DNA of 64,000 nucleotides from Cupriavidus malaysiensis (GTDB taxonomy: Bacteria > Pseudomonadota > Gammaproteobacteria > Burkholderiales > Burkholderiaceae), in NCBI RefSeq assembly GCF_001854325.1, contig NZ_CP017754.1:186001-250000 (forward strand), in the 5' to 3' direction. Made by a program: the position numbers and the translations under genes. The notes beneath the pieces are model-generated. The model was given only the letters and a program-made list of their open reading frames with translations. It was not told the DNA's origin and did not search any database. Positions 33,679 through 43,556 of this stretch are shown one piece after another; the stretch's first letter is position 1, and the number at the start of each line of letters is the position of its first letter.

Positions 33679-33797
33679 GCGCTCCTGTCGTTGCAGTCGG
33701 CGCCGGCGTGGCCGGCGTGCTTATCTTAGATGATGGCGGACGGACGGAATTCAATCGGGGCCGGTGGTGCCGGCCAGGATGCCGTGCCGGCGGCGGC

Positions 33798-34427
33798 TCA
33801 GCGCTGCATCATGGCCAGGCGGGCGCCCAGGGCGATGAAGGCGGTGCCCACGGTGCGGTCCAGCCAGCACTTCAGCCGTGGCATGCGGCCGGCACGCCGC
33901 GTCAGCGTGCCCGCCAGCCAGGCCACCAGCGTGTTCCAGGCGGTCGACATCAGCACCATCACCGCGCCCAGCAGCAGGAAGGCGGCAGCCTGGTGGCCGG
34001 CACGCGCATCGACGAACTGCGGGAAGAAGGAAACGAAGAACAGGATGACCTTGGGGTTCAGCACATTGGTCAGGAAGCCCTGCATGAACAGGCCGCGCAG
34101 GCCGCGCCGCGGCGGTGGCGCGGCCTGCGCGGCGACGCCGGGGCGTTGCCACAGCAAGCGCAGTCCCAGCCACACCAGGTAGGCGGCACCGGCGTACTGG
34201 ATGACACCGAAGGCCGCCGGCGAGGCCGCCAGCAGCGCGGTCAGGCCGAACGCGGTGGCAAGCGAATGCACGCAGCAGCCGGCGCTGACGCCCAGGGCCG
34301 ACATCACGCCTGCGGCGCGGCCCTGGGCCACGCTGCGGCCGACGATGTAGGCCGTGTCCGGCCCCGGCGTCACATTGAGCAGGAAGACGGCGCCCACGAA
34401 CAGCGGGAAGGCGGTGATGCCGAACAT
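33798..34427 (-). CDS. LysE/RhtB-family amino-acid exporter
   Basis: A 209-residue membrane protein with six hydrophobic segments. LLNVTPGPDTAYIVGRSVAQG is the LysE/RhtB signature, and FLTNVLNPKVILFFVSFFPQFVD is the second conserved block. Members export lysine, homoserine, threonine or related compounds. The start at 34427 begins at the first helix. It follows fmt at 49 bp on the same strand and may share its transcript, though a functional link is not expected. Confidence 0.9.
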   Translation of the reverse strand: MFGITAFPLFVGAVFLLNVTPGPDTAYIVGRSVAQGRAAGVMSALGVSAGCCVHSLATAFGLTALLAASPAAFGVIQYAGAAYLVWLGLRLLWQRPGVAAQAAPPPRRGLRGLFMQGFLTNVLNPKVILFFVSFFPQFVDARAGHQAAAFLLLGAVMVLMSTAWNTLVAWLAGTLTRRAGRMPRLKCWLDRTVGTAFIALGARLAMMQR

Positions 34428-34476
34428 GGCGGGAACGCTCCGGGTGGAAGGTGGGAGGTGGCTGCGCCGGCTGTGA

Positions 34477-35478
34477 TCATACCTGCCCGTCCGGCAGGGC
34501 GCAGCGGCTGCCCGCTGCCAGCGGCATGCCCTGCAGGAAGGACTGTGCCGCCTGGCGCCGTCCGCCCGGTCGCTGCAGTTCCGTGACGCGCAGCGCGCCT
34601 TCGCCGCAGGCGACCAGCACGCCATCCGCGTCGGCCGCCAGCACGGTGCCCGCCGGCGCGGCAGGCGCGGCGGGCGCAGGCTCGGCCCGGGCCTGCCAGC
34701 ACTTGATGACGGTGTCGCCGATCTGCACGGTGGCGCCCGGAAACGGAGTGAAGGCCCGCACCTGGCGCGCCAGCACTGCCGCCGGCCGGCGCAGGTCCAG
34801 GCGCGCTTCTTCCTTGCCGATCTTCTCCGCATAGGTGACCCCGTCCGCGGGTTGCGGGGTGGCGCCCAGCGTCTCGCCGCGCGCCAGGCGCTCCAGCGCT
34901 TGCACCACCATGCGTGCGCCTTGCGCGGCCAGCTTGTCGTGCAGGCTGCCGGTGCTGTCGTCCGCCGCGATCGGCGTGGCCTCGCACGCGAGCATCGCGC
35001 CGGTGTCCAGGCCCTCGTCCATCTGCATCAGCGTGATGCCGGTCTCGGCATCGCCCGCCTCGATGGCGCGGTGGATCGGCGCAGCACCGCGCCAGCGCGG
35101 CAGCAGCGAGCCATGGATATTGATGCAGCCGTGGCGCGGCAGCGCCAGCACCTCGGCCGGCAGGATCAGGCCGTAGGCGGCCACCACCATCACATCGGGG
35201 GCGATGCCGGCCAGCGCATCGACGGCGGCGCCCGCCTCTTCCGGGTACTTGCCCTGGCGGCGCAGGGAGCGCGGCTGCAATACCGGTCCCAGGCCCTGCG
35301 CCAGCGCGTACTGCTTGACCGGGCTGGCCTGCAGCTGCATGCCACGTCCGGCCGGGCGGTCGGGCTGGCTGAGCACGGCCACCACGGGGAAACCGGCGGC
35401 GTGGATGGCTTCGAGGGCGGCGCGGGCGAATTCGGGCGTGCCGGCGAAGGCGACGCGCAGAGGCTGGACAGGTGGCAT
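34477..35478 (-). CDS. fmt: Methionyl-tRNA formyltransferase
   Basis: A 333-residue enzyme that formylates initiator Met-tRNA using 10-formyl-tetrahydrofolate. The start [19 protein letters not shown] and the catalytic block [23 protein letters not shown] are diagnostic, and the C-terminal OB-like domain follows. The start at 35478 places the first strand at residue 8; a longer frame adds only Arg/Pro residues. It lies downstream of def, its usual partner. Confidence 0.95.
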   Translation of the reverse strand: MPPVQPLRVAFAGTPEFARAALEAIHAAGFPVVAVLSQPDRPAGRGMQLQASPVKQYALAQGLGPVLQPRSLRRQGKYPEEAGAAVDALAGIAPDVMVVAAYGLILPAEVLALPRHGCINIHGSLLPRWRGAAPIHRAIEAGDAETGITLMQMDEGLDTGAMLACEATPIAADDSTGSLHDKLAAQGARMVVQALERLARGETLGATPQPADGVTYAEKIGKEEARLDLRRPAAVLARQVRAFTPFPGATVQIGDTVIKCWQARAEPAPAAPAAPAGTVLAADADGVLVACGEGALRVTELQRPGGRRQAAQSFLQGMPLAAGSRCALPDGQV

Positions 35479-35651
35479 GGCAGGTTCGGCTGGTGGCGCC
35501 CGGAGGGGCGCGAAGGGGACGCGGCGCATGGCAGCGCGCCCGAGCGCAAGCGGCCGCGCGGCGGCCGGTGCGGACTGGACTTCGACGATGCGGGAAGCGT
35601 ACTACGAAAGGTGCTGAGAAAGCGCTGCGGCGCCGTGCACCGCAGTTGCGC

Positions 35652-36158
35652 TCACATGCGGCTGCGCGTGCGCTTCTGCAGCTTGGACTTGATGCGGTTG
35701 AGCTTGAGCGGCGACAGGTATTCGACGAAGACCTTGCCGCGCAGGTGGTCGATCTCGTGCTGGATGCAGACCGCCAGCAGATCGTCCGCGTCGATCTCGA
35801 AGGTCTCGCCCTTCTCGTTGAGCGCACGCACGCGGACCCGGTCCGGACGCTCGACGCGGTCGTAGACCTCGGGCACCGACAGGCACCCTTCTTCCCACAC
35901 CTTGCGGTTGTCGCTGGCCCACACCACCTCGGGATTGATGAAGACCATCAGCTCGTCGCGGCTCTCCGAGATATCGATGACCACCACCTGCTCGTGCACG
36001 TTGACCTGCGTGGCGGCCAGGCCGATGCCGGGTGCTTCGTACATGGTCTCGGCCATGTCCTTGACCAGCTGGCGGATGCGGTCGTCCACCACCGCGACGG
36101 GCTTGGCCACGGTGTGCAGGCGGGGATCGGGATAGGTCAGGATATCGAGTTTAGCCAT
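35652..36158 (-). CDS. def: Peptide deformylase
   Basis: A 168-residue metallopeptidase that removes the formyl group from new proteins. All three motifs are present: [14 protein letters not shown] (metal-binding Cys) and QHEIDH (metal-binding His residues and catalytic Glu). The start [14 protein letters not shown] at 36158 is standard; an upstream ATG adds nine residues that are not typical. It is transcribed ahead of fmt. Confidence 0.96.
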   Translation of the reverse strand: MAKLDILTYPDPRLHTVAKPVAVVDDRIRQLVKDMAETMYEAPGIGLAATQVNVHEQVVVIDISESRDELMVFINPEVVWASDNRKVWEEGCLSVPEVYDRVERPDRVRVRALNEKGETFEIDADDLLAVCIQHEIDHLRGKVFVEYLSPLKLNRIKSKLQKRTRSRM

Positions 36159-36320
36159 GATGCTCGGGCGCAACGCCGGCAGCACATGCAGACCGGGCCG
36201 CGTTGCGGCAGCGGGGGTTTACATGCAGAATCGGGGCGCTAGTACAAAAATTCAAGGCGCGCCGCAGCAGGCACGCTCTCCAGGGTCAATCCGGCCGTCT
36301 CGCATGGCCGGTTCAGGAAA

Positions 36321-37508
36321 ATGCGCAATCTTACCAAAGAGCACCGGGCGGCGCGGGGCCGCGGGCAGCATGCGCTTGTGCGCCTGCTGATGAGTGTGGC
36401 GGGCCTGGCCGCGGCAACGGGAATGCCGCTCCGGGCCACCTCCGGCGAACTGCCCGAGCGCACCGTGACGCCGGCGCAGCAGCGCACGGCGGAGGCCGCC
36501 GTGCAGGGCATACCGGCCACCGACCTGGCACCCGCCGCGCCTTCCCAGTACACGGTGCGCAGCGGCGATACCCTGTGGGACATCTCCGGCCGTTTCCTGC
36601 GCCAGCCGTGGCGCTGGCCCGAGCTGTGGGGCATGAACCGGCAGCAGGTGCGCAATCCTCATCTGATCTATCCCGGCCAGGTCCTTTACCTGCACCTGCG
36701 CGACGGCCGTGCCTGGCTGTCGACCACGCCGATCGGCGAGGGCGGCACCGTCAGGCTGTCGCCGCGCGTGCGCAGCGACGGCGCCGACGCGGCCGCCATT
36801 CCGAGCATCCCCGCCAGGGACATCGAGCCCTTCCTGACCCGGCCGCTGGTGGTGGACCAGGGCACGCTGCAGACGTCGGCCCGTATCGTCGCGCTGCCGG
36901 AGGCGCGCGTCTACCTGGGGCGCGGCGAGAATGCCTATGTGCGTGGCATCGCCGCCGCCGACGGCCTGCCCGGCAGTGACTGGCAGGTGTTCAAGCCGGT
37001 CGAGCCGGTACGCGACCCGGGTACCGGCAAGGTGCTTGGCTACCAGGCCGACTACCAGGGTAACGCGCGCCTGCTGCGCGGCCCCGAGGGGGCCGACGCC
37101 GTCGCCACCGTGAACATCACCCAGGCCCAGCAGGAGATGGGCGTCGGCAGCCTGCTGCTGCCGCAGCCTGCGCGCGAGCCGGTACGCTATGTGCCGCATG
37201 CCCCCGACGTCGAGGTGGCTGGCCGCATCGCCGCCGTCTACGGTGGCGTGCAGTACGGCGGCGCCAAGCAGGTGGTGGTGCTCAACGTCGGCGCCAATGC
37301 CGGCCTGGAACCCGGCAACGTGCTGGCGCTGTCGCGCACCGGCGAGGTGGTCAGGGACCGCACCGCGGACAACCGCAAGATCGTGCTGCCCGACGAGCGC
37401 TACGGCCTGGCCTTCGTCTTCCGTGTCTTCCCCGGCGTCTCCTACGCCCTGGTCACCGACGCCTCCAGCGTGGTGCAGGTGGGCGACAGCGCCGCTTCGC
37501 CGCGTTGA
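36321..37508 (+). CDS. LysM-domain exported protein
   Basis: A 395-residue envelope protein. A signal-like N-terminus is followed by one LysM peptidoglycan-binding domain (YTVRSGDTLWDISGRFL through NPHLIYPGQVLYL, about residues 77-126). The remaining 270 residues are a conserved domain found in the LysM protein that precedes dprA throughout betaproteobacteria (ARVYLGRGENAYVRG, GYQADYQGNARLL). It probably helps anchor or remodel cell wall. Its stop overlaps the dprA TTG start, so the two genes are translationally coupled. Confidence 0.88.
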   Translation: MRNLTKEHRAARGRGQHALVRLLMSVAGLAAATGMPLRATSGELPERTVTPAQQRTAEAAVQGIPATDLAPAAPSQYTVRSGDTLWDISGRFLRQPWRWPELWGMNRQQVRNPHLIYPGQVLYLHLRDGRAWLSTTPIGEGGTVRLSPRVRSDGADAAAIPSIPARDIEPFLTRPLVVDQGTLQTSARIVALPEARVYLGRGENAYVRGIAAADGLPGSDWQVFKPVEPVRDPGTGKVLGYQADYQGNARLLRGPEGADAVATVNITQAQQEMGVGSLLLPQPAREPVRYVPHAPDVEVAGRIAAVYGGVQYGGAKQVVVLNVGANAGLEPGNVLALSRTGEVVRDRTADNRKIVLPDERYGLAFVFRVFPGVSYALVTDASSVVQVGDSAASPR

Positions 37509-38650
37509 CGGAGACGGGCACGCACGTCGCGCCGGCGGGCGGCACGCGCGAGCCCGCCGAGATCGCCGCCTGGCTGCGCCTGGTGGCGGCACCGGGCCTG
37601 GGGCCGGTGGGTGTGCGCCGCTTGTTGTCGGCCTACGGCCTGCCGGAGCGGATCCTGGCGCAGGACGCCGCCGCACTGGCGCAACTGGTGCCGGCTGGCA
37701 GCGTACGGGCCCTGCTGGCCGCGCCGGGCCCCGCCCTGGCCGCGCTGGTGGCGCGCACCGCCGAGTGGGCCGCCATGCCCGGCAACCATCTGCTGACGCT
37801 GGCCGACGCGGCCTACCCGGCCGCACTGCTCGACCTGGCCGATCCACCTCCCCTGCTCTACCTGCATGGCGATCTCGCGGCGCTGCGGCGGCCGGCCATC
37901 GCCCTGGTGGGCGCGCGCAGCGCCAGCGCCCAGGGCGCGCGCGATGCGCAGGCCTTCGCGCGGGCGCTGGCCGGTGCCGGCCTGTGCGTGGTGTCGGGGC
38001 TGGCCGCCGGCATCGACGCGGCCGCCCATCTCGGCGCCCTCGAGGGCGCCGGCGGCACGCTGGCCGTGGTCGGCACCGGGATCGACCAGGTCTATCCGGC
38101 GCGGCACCGCGCCCTGGCCGGACGCATCGCCGGGCACGGCGCCATGCTCAGCGAGTTCGCGCTGGGCACGCCGCCGCGCAGCCACCATTTTCCGCAGCGC
38201 AACCGGCTGATCGCGGCCCTGGCGCGCGGCGTACTGGTGGTGGAGGCGGCAGCGCGCTCGGGCTCGCTGATCACCGCACGGCTGGCGGCCGAGCTGGGGC
38301 GCGAGGTCTTCGCCATTCCCGGCTCGATCCATGCACCGTTGTCACGCGGTTGCCACCTGCTGATCCGTGATGGCGCCAAGCTGGTCGAATCGGCGCAGGA
38401 TGTGCTCGAGGAGCTGGGCACCCCCGGCCAGCCGGCCGCCGAAGCCCGTGGCGCGGTCCCGCGCGGGCGGCACGCTGCCGAGGCGGGGTGCGCGCTGGGG
38501 GCTGCCCTGGGATTCGAGCCGGCCAGTCTCGACGAACTGTGCCGGCGCAGCGGCCTGGGCGCCAGCCAGGCTCTCGCCGGCCTGCTCTCGCTCGAACTGG
38601 CCGGCCTGGCCGAGCGGCTGCCGGGCAACCTGTTCCGGCGCCTGGCTTGA
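37505..38650 (+). CDS. dprA: DNA-processing protein DprA
   Basis: A 381-residue protein that loads RecA on incoming single-stranded DNA during transformation. It has the N-terminal helical domain, the Rossmann core with LVGARSAS, GLCVVSGLAAGIDAAAH and FPQRNRLIAALARGVLVVEA (all typical), and a C-terminal winged helix (residues 320-381). The TTG at 37505 overlaps the upstream TGA stop; no ATG precedes the conserved AAWLRLVAAPGLG. Confidence 0.94.
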   Translation: MTETGTHVAPAGGTREPAEIAAWLRLVAAPGLGPVGVRRLLSAYGLPERILAQDAAALAQLVPAGSVRALLAAPGPALAALVARTAEWAAMPGNHLLTLADAAYPAALLDLADPPPLLYLHGDLAALRRPAIALVGARSASAQGARDAQAFARALAGAGLCVVSGLAAGIDAAAHLGALEGAGGTLAVVGTGIDQVYPARHRALAGRIAGHGAMLSEFALGTPPRSHHFPQRNRLIAALARGVLVVEAAARSGSLITARLAAELGREVFAIPGSIHAPLSRGCHLLIRDGAKLVESAQDVLEELGTPGQPAAEARGAVPRGRHAAEAGCALGAALGFEPASLDELCRRSGLGASQALAGLLSLELAGLAERLPGNLFRRLA

Positions 38651-38755
38651 AGATCCACAGGGAGGCCGGCAAGGCGGCCCGGGTTCGCCCCCTTTTCCGC
38701 ACAGCCGCTACAATCAAGCCAAGTCAGCCCCAGAAGGGCTTATGTTTCACTTGCC

Positions 38756-39154
38756 ATGACCGTTTACCTCCCCGAACGCGACGCCGACGCGCTGGCGCAG
38801 GCCCTCTCCGACCGACCGCAAGGGCGGCTGGTGGCCTGCCTGTGCGCGGCGTGGTGCCGTACCTGCGGGGAGTACCAGGCGGCGTTCGCGGCCGTGGCCG
38901 CGCAGTACCCGCGGGATTGCTTCGTCTGGATCGATGTCGAAACCCATGCCGACCGGCTGGGCGACCTCGATATTGAGAACTTTCCAACCATACTGGTGCA
39001 ACCGATCACTGGTGGCGCGCCGCAATTCTATGGGACGCTGCTGCCACATGCAGAAGTGCTCCAGCGCATGCTGGGGCGCGACGTTTCGATGCAAGGGACG
39101 GCGCAGGAGTTGCCGGATGTGCTCGACTGGCTGCTTGAGAGCCGCGCACACTAG
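38756..39154 (+). CDS. Thioredoxin-family protein
   Basis: A 132-residue cytoplasmic thioredoxin-fold protein. The redox centre is W33-C34-R-T-C37 and the cis-proline strand is NFPTILVQP. It is not standard TrxA, whose centre is WCGPC. The WCRTC protein between dprA and topB is conserved in related genomes. It probably reduces specific cytoplasmic disulfides. It opens at an ATG with a weak upstream site. Confidence 0.85.
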   Translation: MTVYLPERDADALAQALSDRPQGRLVACLCAAWCRTCGEYQAAFAAVAAQYPRDCFVWIDVETHADRLGDLDIENFPTILVQPITGGAPQFYGTLLPHAEVLQRMLGRDVSMQGTAQELPDVLDWLLESRAH

Positions 39155-39296
39155 ATCCGGGCAGCGGCGGTGGCTGGCTTGCACCGTCGTCGAGACCGCG
39201 CTTATTATTGGCGCCTCAAAGAAGCCAGCGCCCTGTTTACATACGCCGTAGTGCAATTCGCAGGCTGCCAGAAGGTGGCCGGCAAGGACCCGTTCA

Positions 39297-41975
39297 ATGT
39301 CAAAAGCCCTCATCATCGCGGAAAAGCCATCGGTTGCTGCCGATATCGCCCGTGCCCTCGGGGGCTTTACCAAGCACGACGAGTACTTCGAGAACGACGA
39401 CTTCGTGCTGTCGTCCGCCGTGGGCCACCTGGTGGAGATCGCCGCCCCGGATGAATACGAAGTCAAGCGTGGCAAGTGGAGCTTCGCCAACCTGCCGGTG
39501 ATCCCGCCGCACTTCGACCTGCGGCCCATCGCCAAGACCGAGTCGCGCCTGAAGGTGCTGAACCGGCTGATCAAGCGCAAGGACGTCACCGGCCTGATCA
39601 ACGCCTGCGACGCGGGGCGCGAGGGCGAACTGATCTTCCGCCTGATCGCGCAGCAGGCCAAGGCCAAGCAGCCGGTGCGCCGGCTGTGGCTGCAGTCGAT
39701 GACGCCGCAGGCGATCCGCGACGGCTTCGCGCGCCTGCGCGAGGACGAGGAGATGCTGCCGCTGGCCGACGCCGCGCGCTGCCGCTCGGAGGCCGACTGG
39801 CTGGTCGGCATCAACGGCACCCGTGCCATGACCGCCTTCAACAGCAAGGGCGGCGGCTTTTTCCTGACCACGGTGGGCCGGGTGCAGACGCCGACGCTGT
39901 CGATCGTGGTCGAGCGCGAGGAGAAGATCAAGCACTTCGTGCCGCGCGACTACTGGGAAGTGCGCGCCGAGTTCATCGCCGCCGCCGGCCTCTACGAGGG
40001 CCGCTGGTACGACCCCAAGTTCAAGAAGAGCGAGCTCGACCCCGAGGCGCGCGAATCGCGCCTGTGGAGCGAGGCCGAGGCCATGAGCATCGTCGCGGCC
40101 TGCCGCGGCAAGCCCGGCACCGTCAGCGAGGAATCCAAGCCCTCGACGCAGCAGTCGCCGGCCCTGTTCGACCTGACCACGCTGCAGCGCGAGGCCAACT
40201 CGCGCTTCGGCTTCTCGGCCAAGAACACGCTCGGGCTGGCGCAGGCGCTGTACGAGAAGCACAAGGTGCTGACCTACCCGCGTACCGATGCGCGCGCGCT
40301 GCCCGAGGACTACCTGGGCACGGTCAAGCAGACCATGGACATGCTGGCCGAGAGTTCGCACAACTACCTGCCGCACGCCAAGAAGATCCTGACCAACGGC
40401 TGGGTCAAGCCGAACAAGCGCATCTTCGACAACAGCAAGATCAGCGACCACTTCGCCATCATCCCCACGCTGCAGGCGCCGAAGAACCTGTCGGAGCCGG
40501 AGCAGAAGCTGTACGACCTGGTGGTGCGCCGCTTCCTGGCGGTGTTCTTCCCGGCCGCGGAATTCCAGGTCACCACGCGTGTCACCGAGGTGGCTGGCCA
40601 TCACTTCAAGACCGAGGGCAAGGTCCTGGTCAACCCGGGCTGGCTCGAGATCTATGGCCGCGAGGCGCAGGGCAAGGACGACAAGGACGCCAACCTGGTG
40701 CCGGTGGCCAAGGGCGAGAAGGTCAAGACCGACAAGGTCGAGGCGGTGGGCCTGACCACCAAGCCGCCGGCGCGCTACAACGAAGCCACGCTGCTGTCCG
40801 CCATGGAAGGCGCCGGCAAGCTGGTGGACGACGACGCGCTGCGCGAGGCCATGGCCGGCAAGGGCCTGGGTACGCCGGCCACGCGCGCGGCCATCATCGA
40901 AGGCCTGCTGACCGAGAAGTACCTGGTGCGCGAAGGCCGCGAACTGATCCCGACCGCCAAGGCCTTCCAGCTGATGACGCTGCTGCGCGGCCTCGGCGTG
41001 GAGGAACTGACCCAGGCCGAACTGACCGGCGAGTGGGAGCACAAGCTCGCGCAGATCGAGCGCGGCCGCCTCAAGCGTGACGAGTTCATGCGCGAGATCG
41101 CGCAGATGACGCAGCAGATCGTCAAGCGCGCCAAGGAGTACGACAGCGACACCATCCCCGGCGACTACGCCACGCTGGACACGCCGTGCCCGCAGTGCGG
41201 CGGCCAGGTCAAGGAGAACTACCGCCGCTTCGCCTGTACCGCCTGCGAGTTCTCCATCAGCAAGATCCCGGGTGGGCGCCAGTTCGAGATCGAGGAAGTC
41301 GAGGAACTGCTGCTGAAGAAGGAGATCGGTCCGCTGCAGGGGTTCCGCAGCAAGATGGGCCGGCCCTTCGCCGCCATCCTCAAGCTCGGCAAGGACGACG
41401 ACGGCCATTACAAGATGGAGTTCGACTTCGGCCAGAACGATGACGAAGGCGATGGCGAACCGGTGGACTTCAGCGGTCAGCAGGCCGTCGGCACATGCCC
41501 GAAGTGCGGCGGCGCGGTGTTCGAGCACGGTATGAAGTACGTCTGCGAGAACACGGTGGCCAGTCCCAAGTCCTGCGACTTCACCACCGGCAAGATCATC
41601 CTGCAGCAGGAGATCTCGCGCGAGCAGATCGGCAAGCTGCTGACCGACGGCCGCACCGACCTGCTGACCGGCTTCAAGTCTTCGCGTACCGGCCGCAATT
41701 TCAAGGCCTTCCTGGTCAAGCAGGCCGACGGCAAGATCGGCTTCGAGTTCGAGGCACGCGAGCCGAAGGCCGGGGCCAAGCCGGCGGCCAAGTCCGCGCG
41801 CGCGGCGGCGGCGGCGGACGATGGCGTGGCAACGGCCGAGAGTGCGGTGCAGAAGGCGCCGGCGCGCAAGGCGGCGGCCAAAACCACCAAGACCGCAGCG
41901 GCCAAGACCACCAAGGCCCCGGCAGCCAAGACGGCAGCGGCCAAGAAGAGCAGCAGCGGCAAGGCTGCCGCCTGA
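39297..41975 (+). CDS. topB: DNA topoisomerase III
   Basis: An 892-residue type IA topoisomerase. It has the TOPRIM domain (KALIIAEKPSVAADIARALGG; DAGREGELIFRLI), the active-site Tyr327 in LTYPRTDAR, and C-terminal zinc-ribbon-like modules (CPQCGG...CTAC and CPKCGG...C), then topo-C repeats. A 70-residue tail of Ala and Lys ends the protein, likely a DNA-binding extension as in other Burkholderiaceae. It decatenates replication intermediates. Confidence 0.95.
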   Translation: MSKALIIAEKPSVAADIARALGGFTKHDEYFENDDFVLSSAVGHLVEIAAPDEYEVKRGKWSFANLPVIPPHFDLRPIAKTESRLKVLNRLIKRKDVTGLINACDAGREGELIFRLIAQQAKAKQPVRRLWLQSMTPQAIRDGFARLREDEEMLPLADAARCRSEADWLVGINGTRAMTAFNSKGGGFFLTTVGRVQTPTLSIVVEREEKIKHFVPRDYWEVRAEFIAAAGLYEGRWYDPKFKKSELDPEARESRLWSEAEAMSIVAACRGKPGTVSEESKPSTQQSPALFDLTTLQREANSRFGFSAKNTLGLAQALYEKHKVLTYPRTDARALPEDYLGTVKQTMDMLAESSHNYLPHAKKILTNGWVKPNKRIFDNSKISDHFAIIPTLQAPKNLSEPEQKLYDLVVRRFLAVFFPAAEFQVTTRVTEVAGHHFKTEGKVLVNPGWLEIYGREAQGKDDKDANLVPVAKGEKVKTDKVEAVGLTTKPPARYNEATLLSAMEGAGKLVDDDALREAMAGKGLGTPATRAAIIEGLLTEKYLVREGRELIPTAKAFQLMTLLRGLGVEELTQAELTGEWEHKLAQIERGRLKRDEFMREIAQMTQQIVKRAKEYDSDTIPGDYATLDTPCPQCGGQVKENYRRFACTACEFSISKIPGGRQFEIEEVEELLLKKEIGPLQGFRSKMGRPFAAILKLGKDDDGHYKMEFDFGQNDDEGDGEPVDFSGQQAVGTCPKCGGAVFEHGMKYVCENTVASPKSCDFTTGKIILQQEISREQIGKLLTDGRTDLLTGFKSSRTGRNFKAFLVKQADGKIGFEFEAREPKAGAKPAAKSARAAAAADDGVATAESAVQKAPARKAAAKTTKTAAAKTTKAPAAKTAAAKKSSSGKAAA

Positions 41976-42008
41976 GGCCAAGGCGGCTGCCTGAGGCCAA
42001 GGCGGCTG
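41971..42008. repeat. 19-bp tandem duplication across the topB stop
   Basis: CCTGAGGCCAAGGCGGCTG occurs twice in direct tandem (41971-41989 and 41990-42008). The first copy contains the topB stop codon. The duplicated sequence can also form a GCCGCC/GGCGGC hairpin. Confidence 0.85.
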
Positions 42009-42051
42009 CCGGGGGAGGATTCCCGGCGGCCCGCCCTGCGCTGCGCCAGTT

Positions 42052-42948
42052 TCAGGCGCGGCGGTTCTCGCCCTCGCTCAGCAGGAAATCGATGAAGGCC
42101 CGTACCTTGGTCGGCAGGAACTTGCGGCTGGGGTAGACCACGCTCACGTCGCGCCGCGGCAGCTGGTATTGCGGCAGGATGTGCGTCAGGCGCCCCGCTT
42201 CCACATTGGGACGCGCCAGGTAGGACGACAGCATCGCCACGCCCATGTCGGCCAGGGCCGCCTGGTGCGCCAGTTCGGCGTTGCTGCACAGCAGGCCTGG
42301 CCGGATCGGCACGGTCACCTCTCCTTCCGGCCCGGACAGGGTCCATTCGTGCGCCACGTTGGGCAGGCGCAGCAAGATGCAGCGGTGGTTGGCGAGATCC
42401 TGCGCGTTGCGCAGTGGCGGGTGCTGGCGCAGGTAGCCGGGCGAGGCACACAGGATGATCTCGGCCGACAGCAGCGGCCGCGCCACCAGGTGCGAGCCCA
42501 GGCCCAGGTCCGACAGCACGATGCCGATGTCGCGCCCTTCTTCCACGATGTCGACGATGCGGTCGGACAGCAGCACGTCGAACACCATGTCCGGGTACTG
42601 CTTCTGGAAGCGCGCCAGCATCTCGGGCAGCAGGTGCAGCCCGAACATCACCGGCGCGACCAGGCGCAAGGTGCCCGACAGCGACTGGCTGCGCGCGGTG
42701 ACCAGCGACTCGGCCTCGTCGACGTCCTCCAGGATCTGCTGGCAGCGCTGCAGGTAGGACTCGCCGGCATCGGTCAGCGACAGGCTGCGCGTGGTGCGGT
42801 TGAGCAGGCGGGTGCCCAGGTGGCTTTCCAGGTCGGCGACGTAGCGCGTGACGACGGCGTTCGACATCTCCAATTGCTGCGCCGCACGTGCAAAGCTGCC
42901 AAGTTCAACCACCTTGGCGAAAACGCGCATCGATTGCAGCCGATCCAT
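42052..42948 (-). CDS. LysR-family transcriptional regulator
   Basis: A 298-residue regulator. The N-terminal winged helix (MDRLQSMRVFAKVVELGSFARAAQQLEMSNAVVTRYVADLE) is followed by a periplasmic-binding-like effector domain. The CrgA/DntR-like branch is suggested by TRSLSLTDAGESYLQRCQQIL. It is convergent with topB. The usual target would be a divergent gene; here the divergent neighbour is the small repeat protein at 43140, so that gene is a candidate target. Confidence 0.92.
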   Translation of the reverse strand: MDRLQSMRVFAKVVELGSFARAAQQLEMSNAVVTRYVADLESHLGTRLLNRTTRSLSLTDAGESYLQRCQQILEDVDEAESLVTARSQSLSGTLRLVAPVMFGLHLLPEMLARFQKQYPDMVFDVLLSDRIVDIVEEGRDIGIVLSDLGLGSHLVARPLLSAEIILCASPGYLRQHPPLRNAQDLANHRCILLRLPNVAHEWTLSGPEGEVTVPIRPGLLCSNAELAHQAALADMGVAMLSSYLARPNVEAGRLTHILPQYQLPRRDVSVVYPSRKFLPTKVRAFIDFLLSEGENRRA

Positions 42949-43021
42949 GACATAGTCTCCCGTCCGTTTTGCGGATCTTTACGCTATCCGGCCTATTTAT
43001 TGTGAAAACTACAATCAATCA

Positions 43022-43050
43022 TTGTCGTTGGCAATATTTATTCATATAAG
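43022..43050 (+). promoter_or_regulatory. Promoter of the tandem-repeat protein gene
   Basis: TTGTCG (43022-43027) and TATAAG (43045-43050) are 17 bp apart in an AT-rich pocket between the LysR gene and the repeat-protein gene. The leader to the ATG is about 85 nt. Confidence 0.65.
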
Positions 43051-43139
43051 GGGAATGCCTAATATCTAGCCATCGGATGCCGCACCGCAGCGAACCAATG
43101 CCGGTGAAGAGGCGTCCCAGCCTGTGGAAAGGATTAGCC

Positions 43140-43403
43140 ATGAAGACCCAACGCTCCGCCCTGATCGCTGTCGCGACCCTCGCCGCCGCCCTGCTGGCCG
43201 CCCCCGCCTTTGCCAAGGCAGGCAAGTTCGACCCGTACACCGACGGCGCCAAGGTCGGCAAGTTCGACACCTACACCGATGGCGCCAAGTCGGGCAAGTT
43301 CGATACCTTCACCGACGGCGCCAAGTCGGGCAAGTTCGATACCTTCACCGACGGTGCCAAGATCGGCAAGTTCGATCCGTACACCGACGGCGCTGCCCTC
43401 TGA
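43140..43403 (+). CDS. Small exported protein of five 12-residue repeats
   Basis: An 87-residue protein with a signal peptide cleaved after residue 25 (AAPAFA). The whole mature part is five tandem copies of GKFD(P/T)(Y/F)TDGA(K)x at residues 28-39, 40-51, 52-63, 64-75 and 76-87. I do not recognise the family. The D-x-x-T-D-G spacing could bind a metal ion and the aromatic residues could pack, but this is inference. It has its own promoter and a strong terminator, so it is probably well expressed on its own. Confidence 0.8.
   Translation: MKTQRSALIAVATLAAALLAAPAFAKAGKFDPYTDGAKVGKFDTYTDGAKSGKFDTFTDGAKSGKFDTFTDGAKIGKFDPYTDGAAL
43221..43400 (+). repeat. 36-bp tandem coding repeat, five copies
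   Basis: Five consecutive 36-bp units encode the 12-residue repeats. Units 3 and 4 are nearly identical, which suggests recent duplication; the outer units are more diverged. Confidence 0.85.
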
Positions 43404-43531
43404 CCGGTCCTCGCGACCGGCCGGCCTGCATCGCCCGGGGCGCGCCTGCCGCGCGTCCCACCGCTTTCGGCTGATCTCCACAGGCCGGCGGGAGGGGGTC
43501 ACAAGCCCGCTTCCCGCATCTCATGGAGCCA

Positions 43532-43556
43532 ACGCCCGTGCCTTCGGCACGGGCGT
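43532..43556 (+). terminator. Intrinsic terminator after the repeat-protein gene
   Basis: ACGCCCGTGCC-TTC-GGCACGGGCGT forms a perfect 11-bp stem followed by TTTC. Confidence 0.85.

Noticed and set aside
30727..33729. A 1000-codon rightward open frame
   Set aside because: It runs antisense to the DUF4390, rsmB and htpX genes, which have full family motifs. The translation is Arg/Gly/His-rich, an artefact of high GC in the third codon position.
39300..41981. An 893-codon leftward open frame
   Set aside because: It is the exact antisense of topB, which carries every topoisomerase III motif.
43221..43400. CRISPR or other non-coding tandem array
   Set aside because: The 36-bp units are contiguous without spacers and keep the reading frame of an exported protein.
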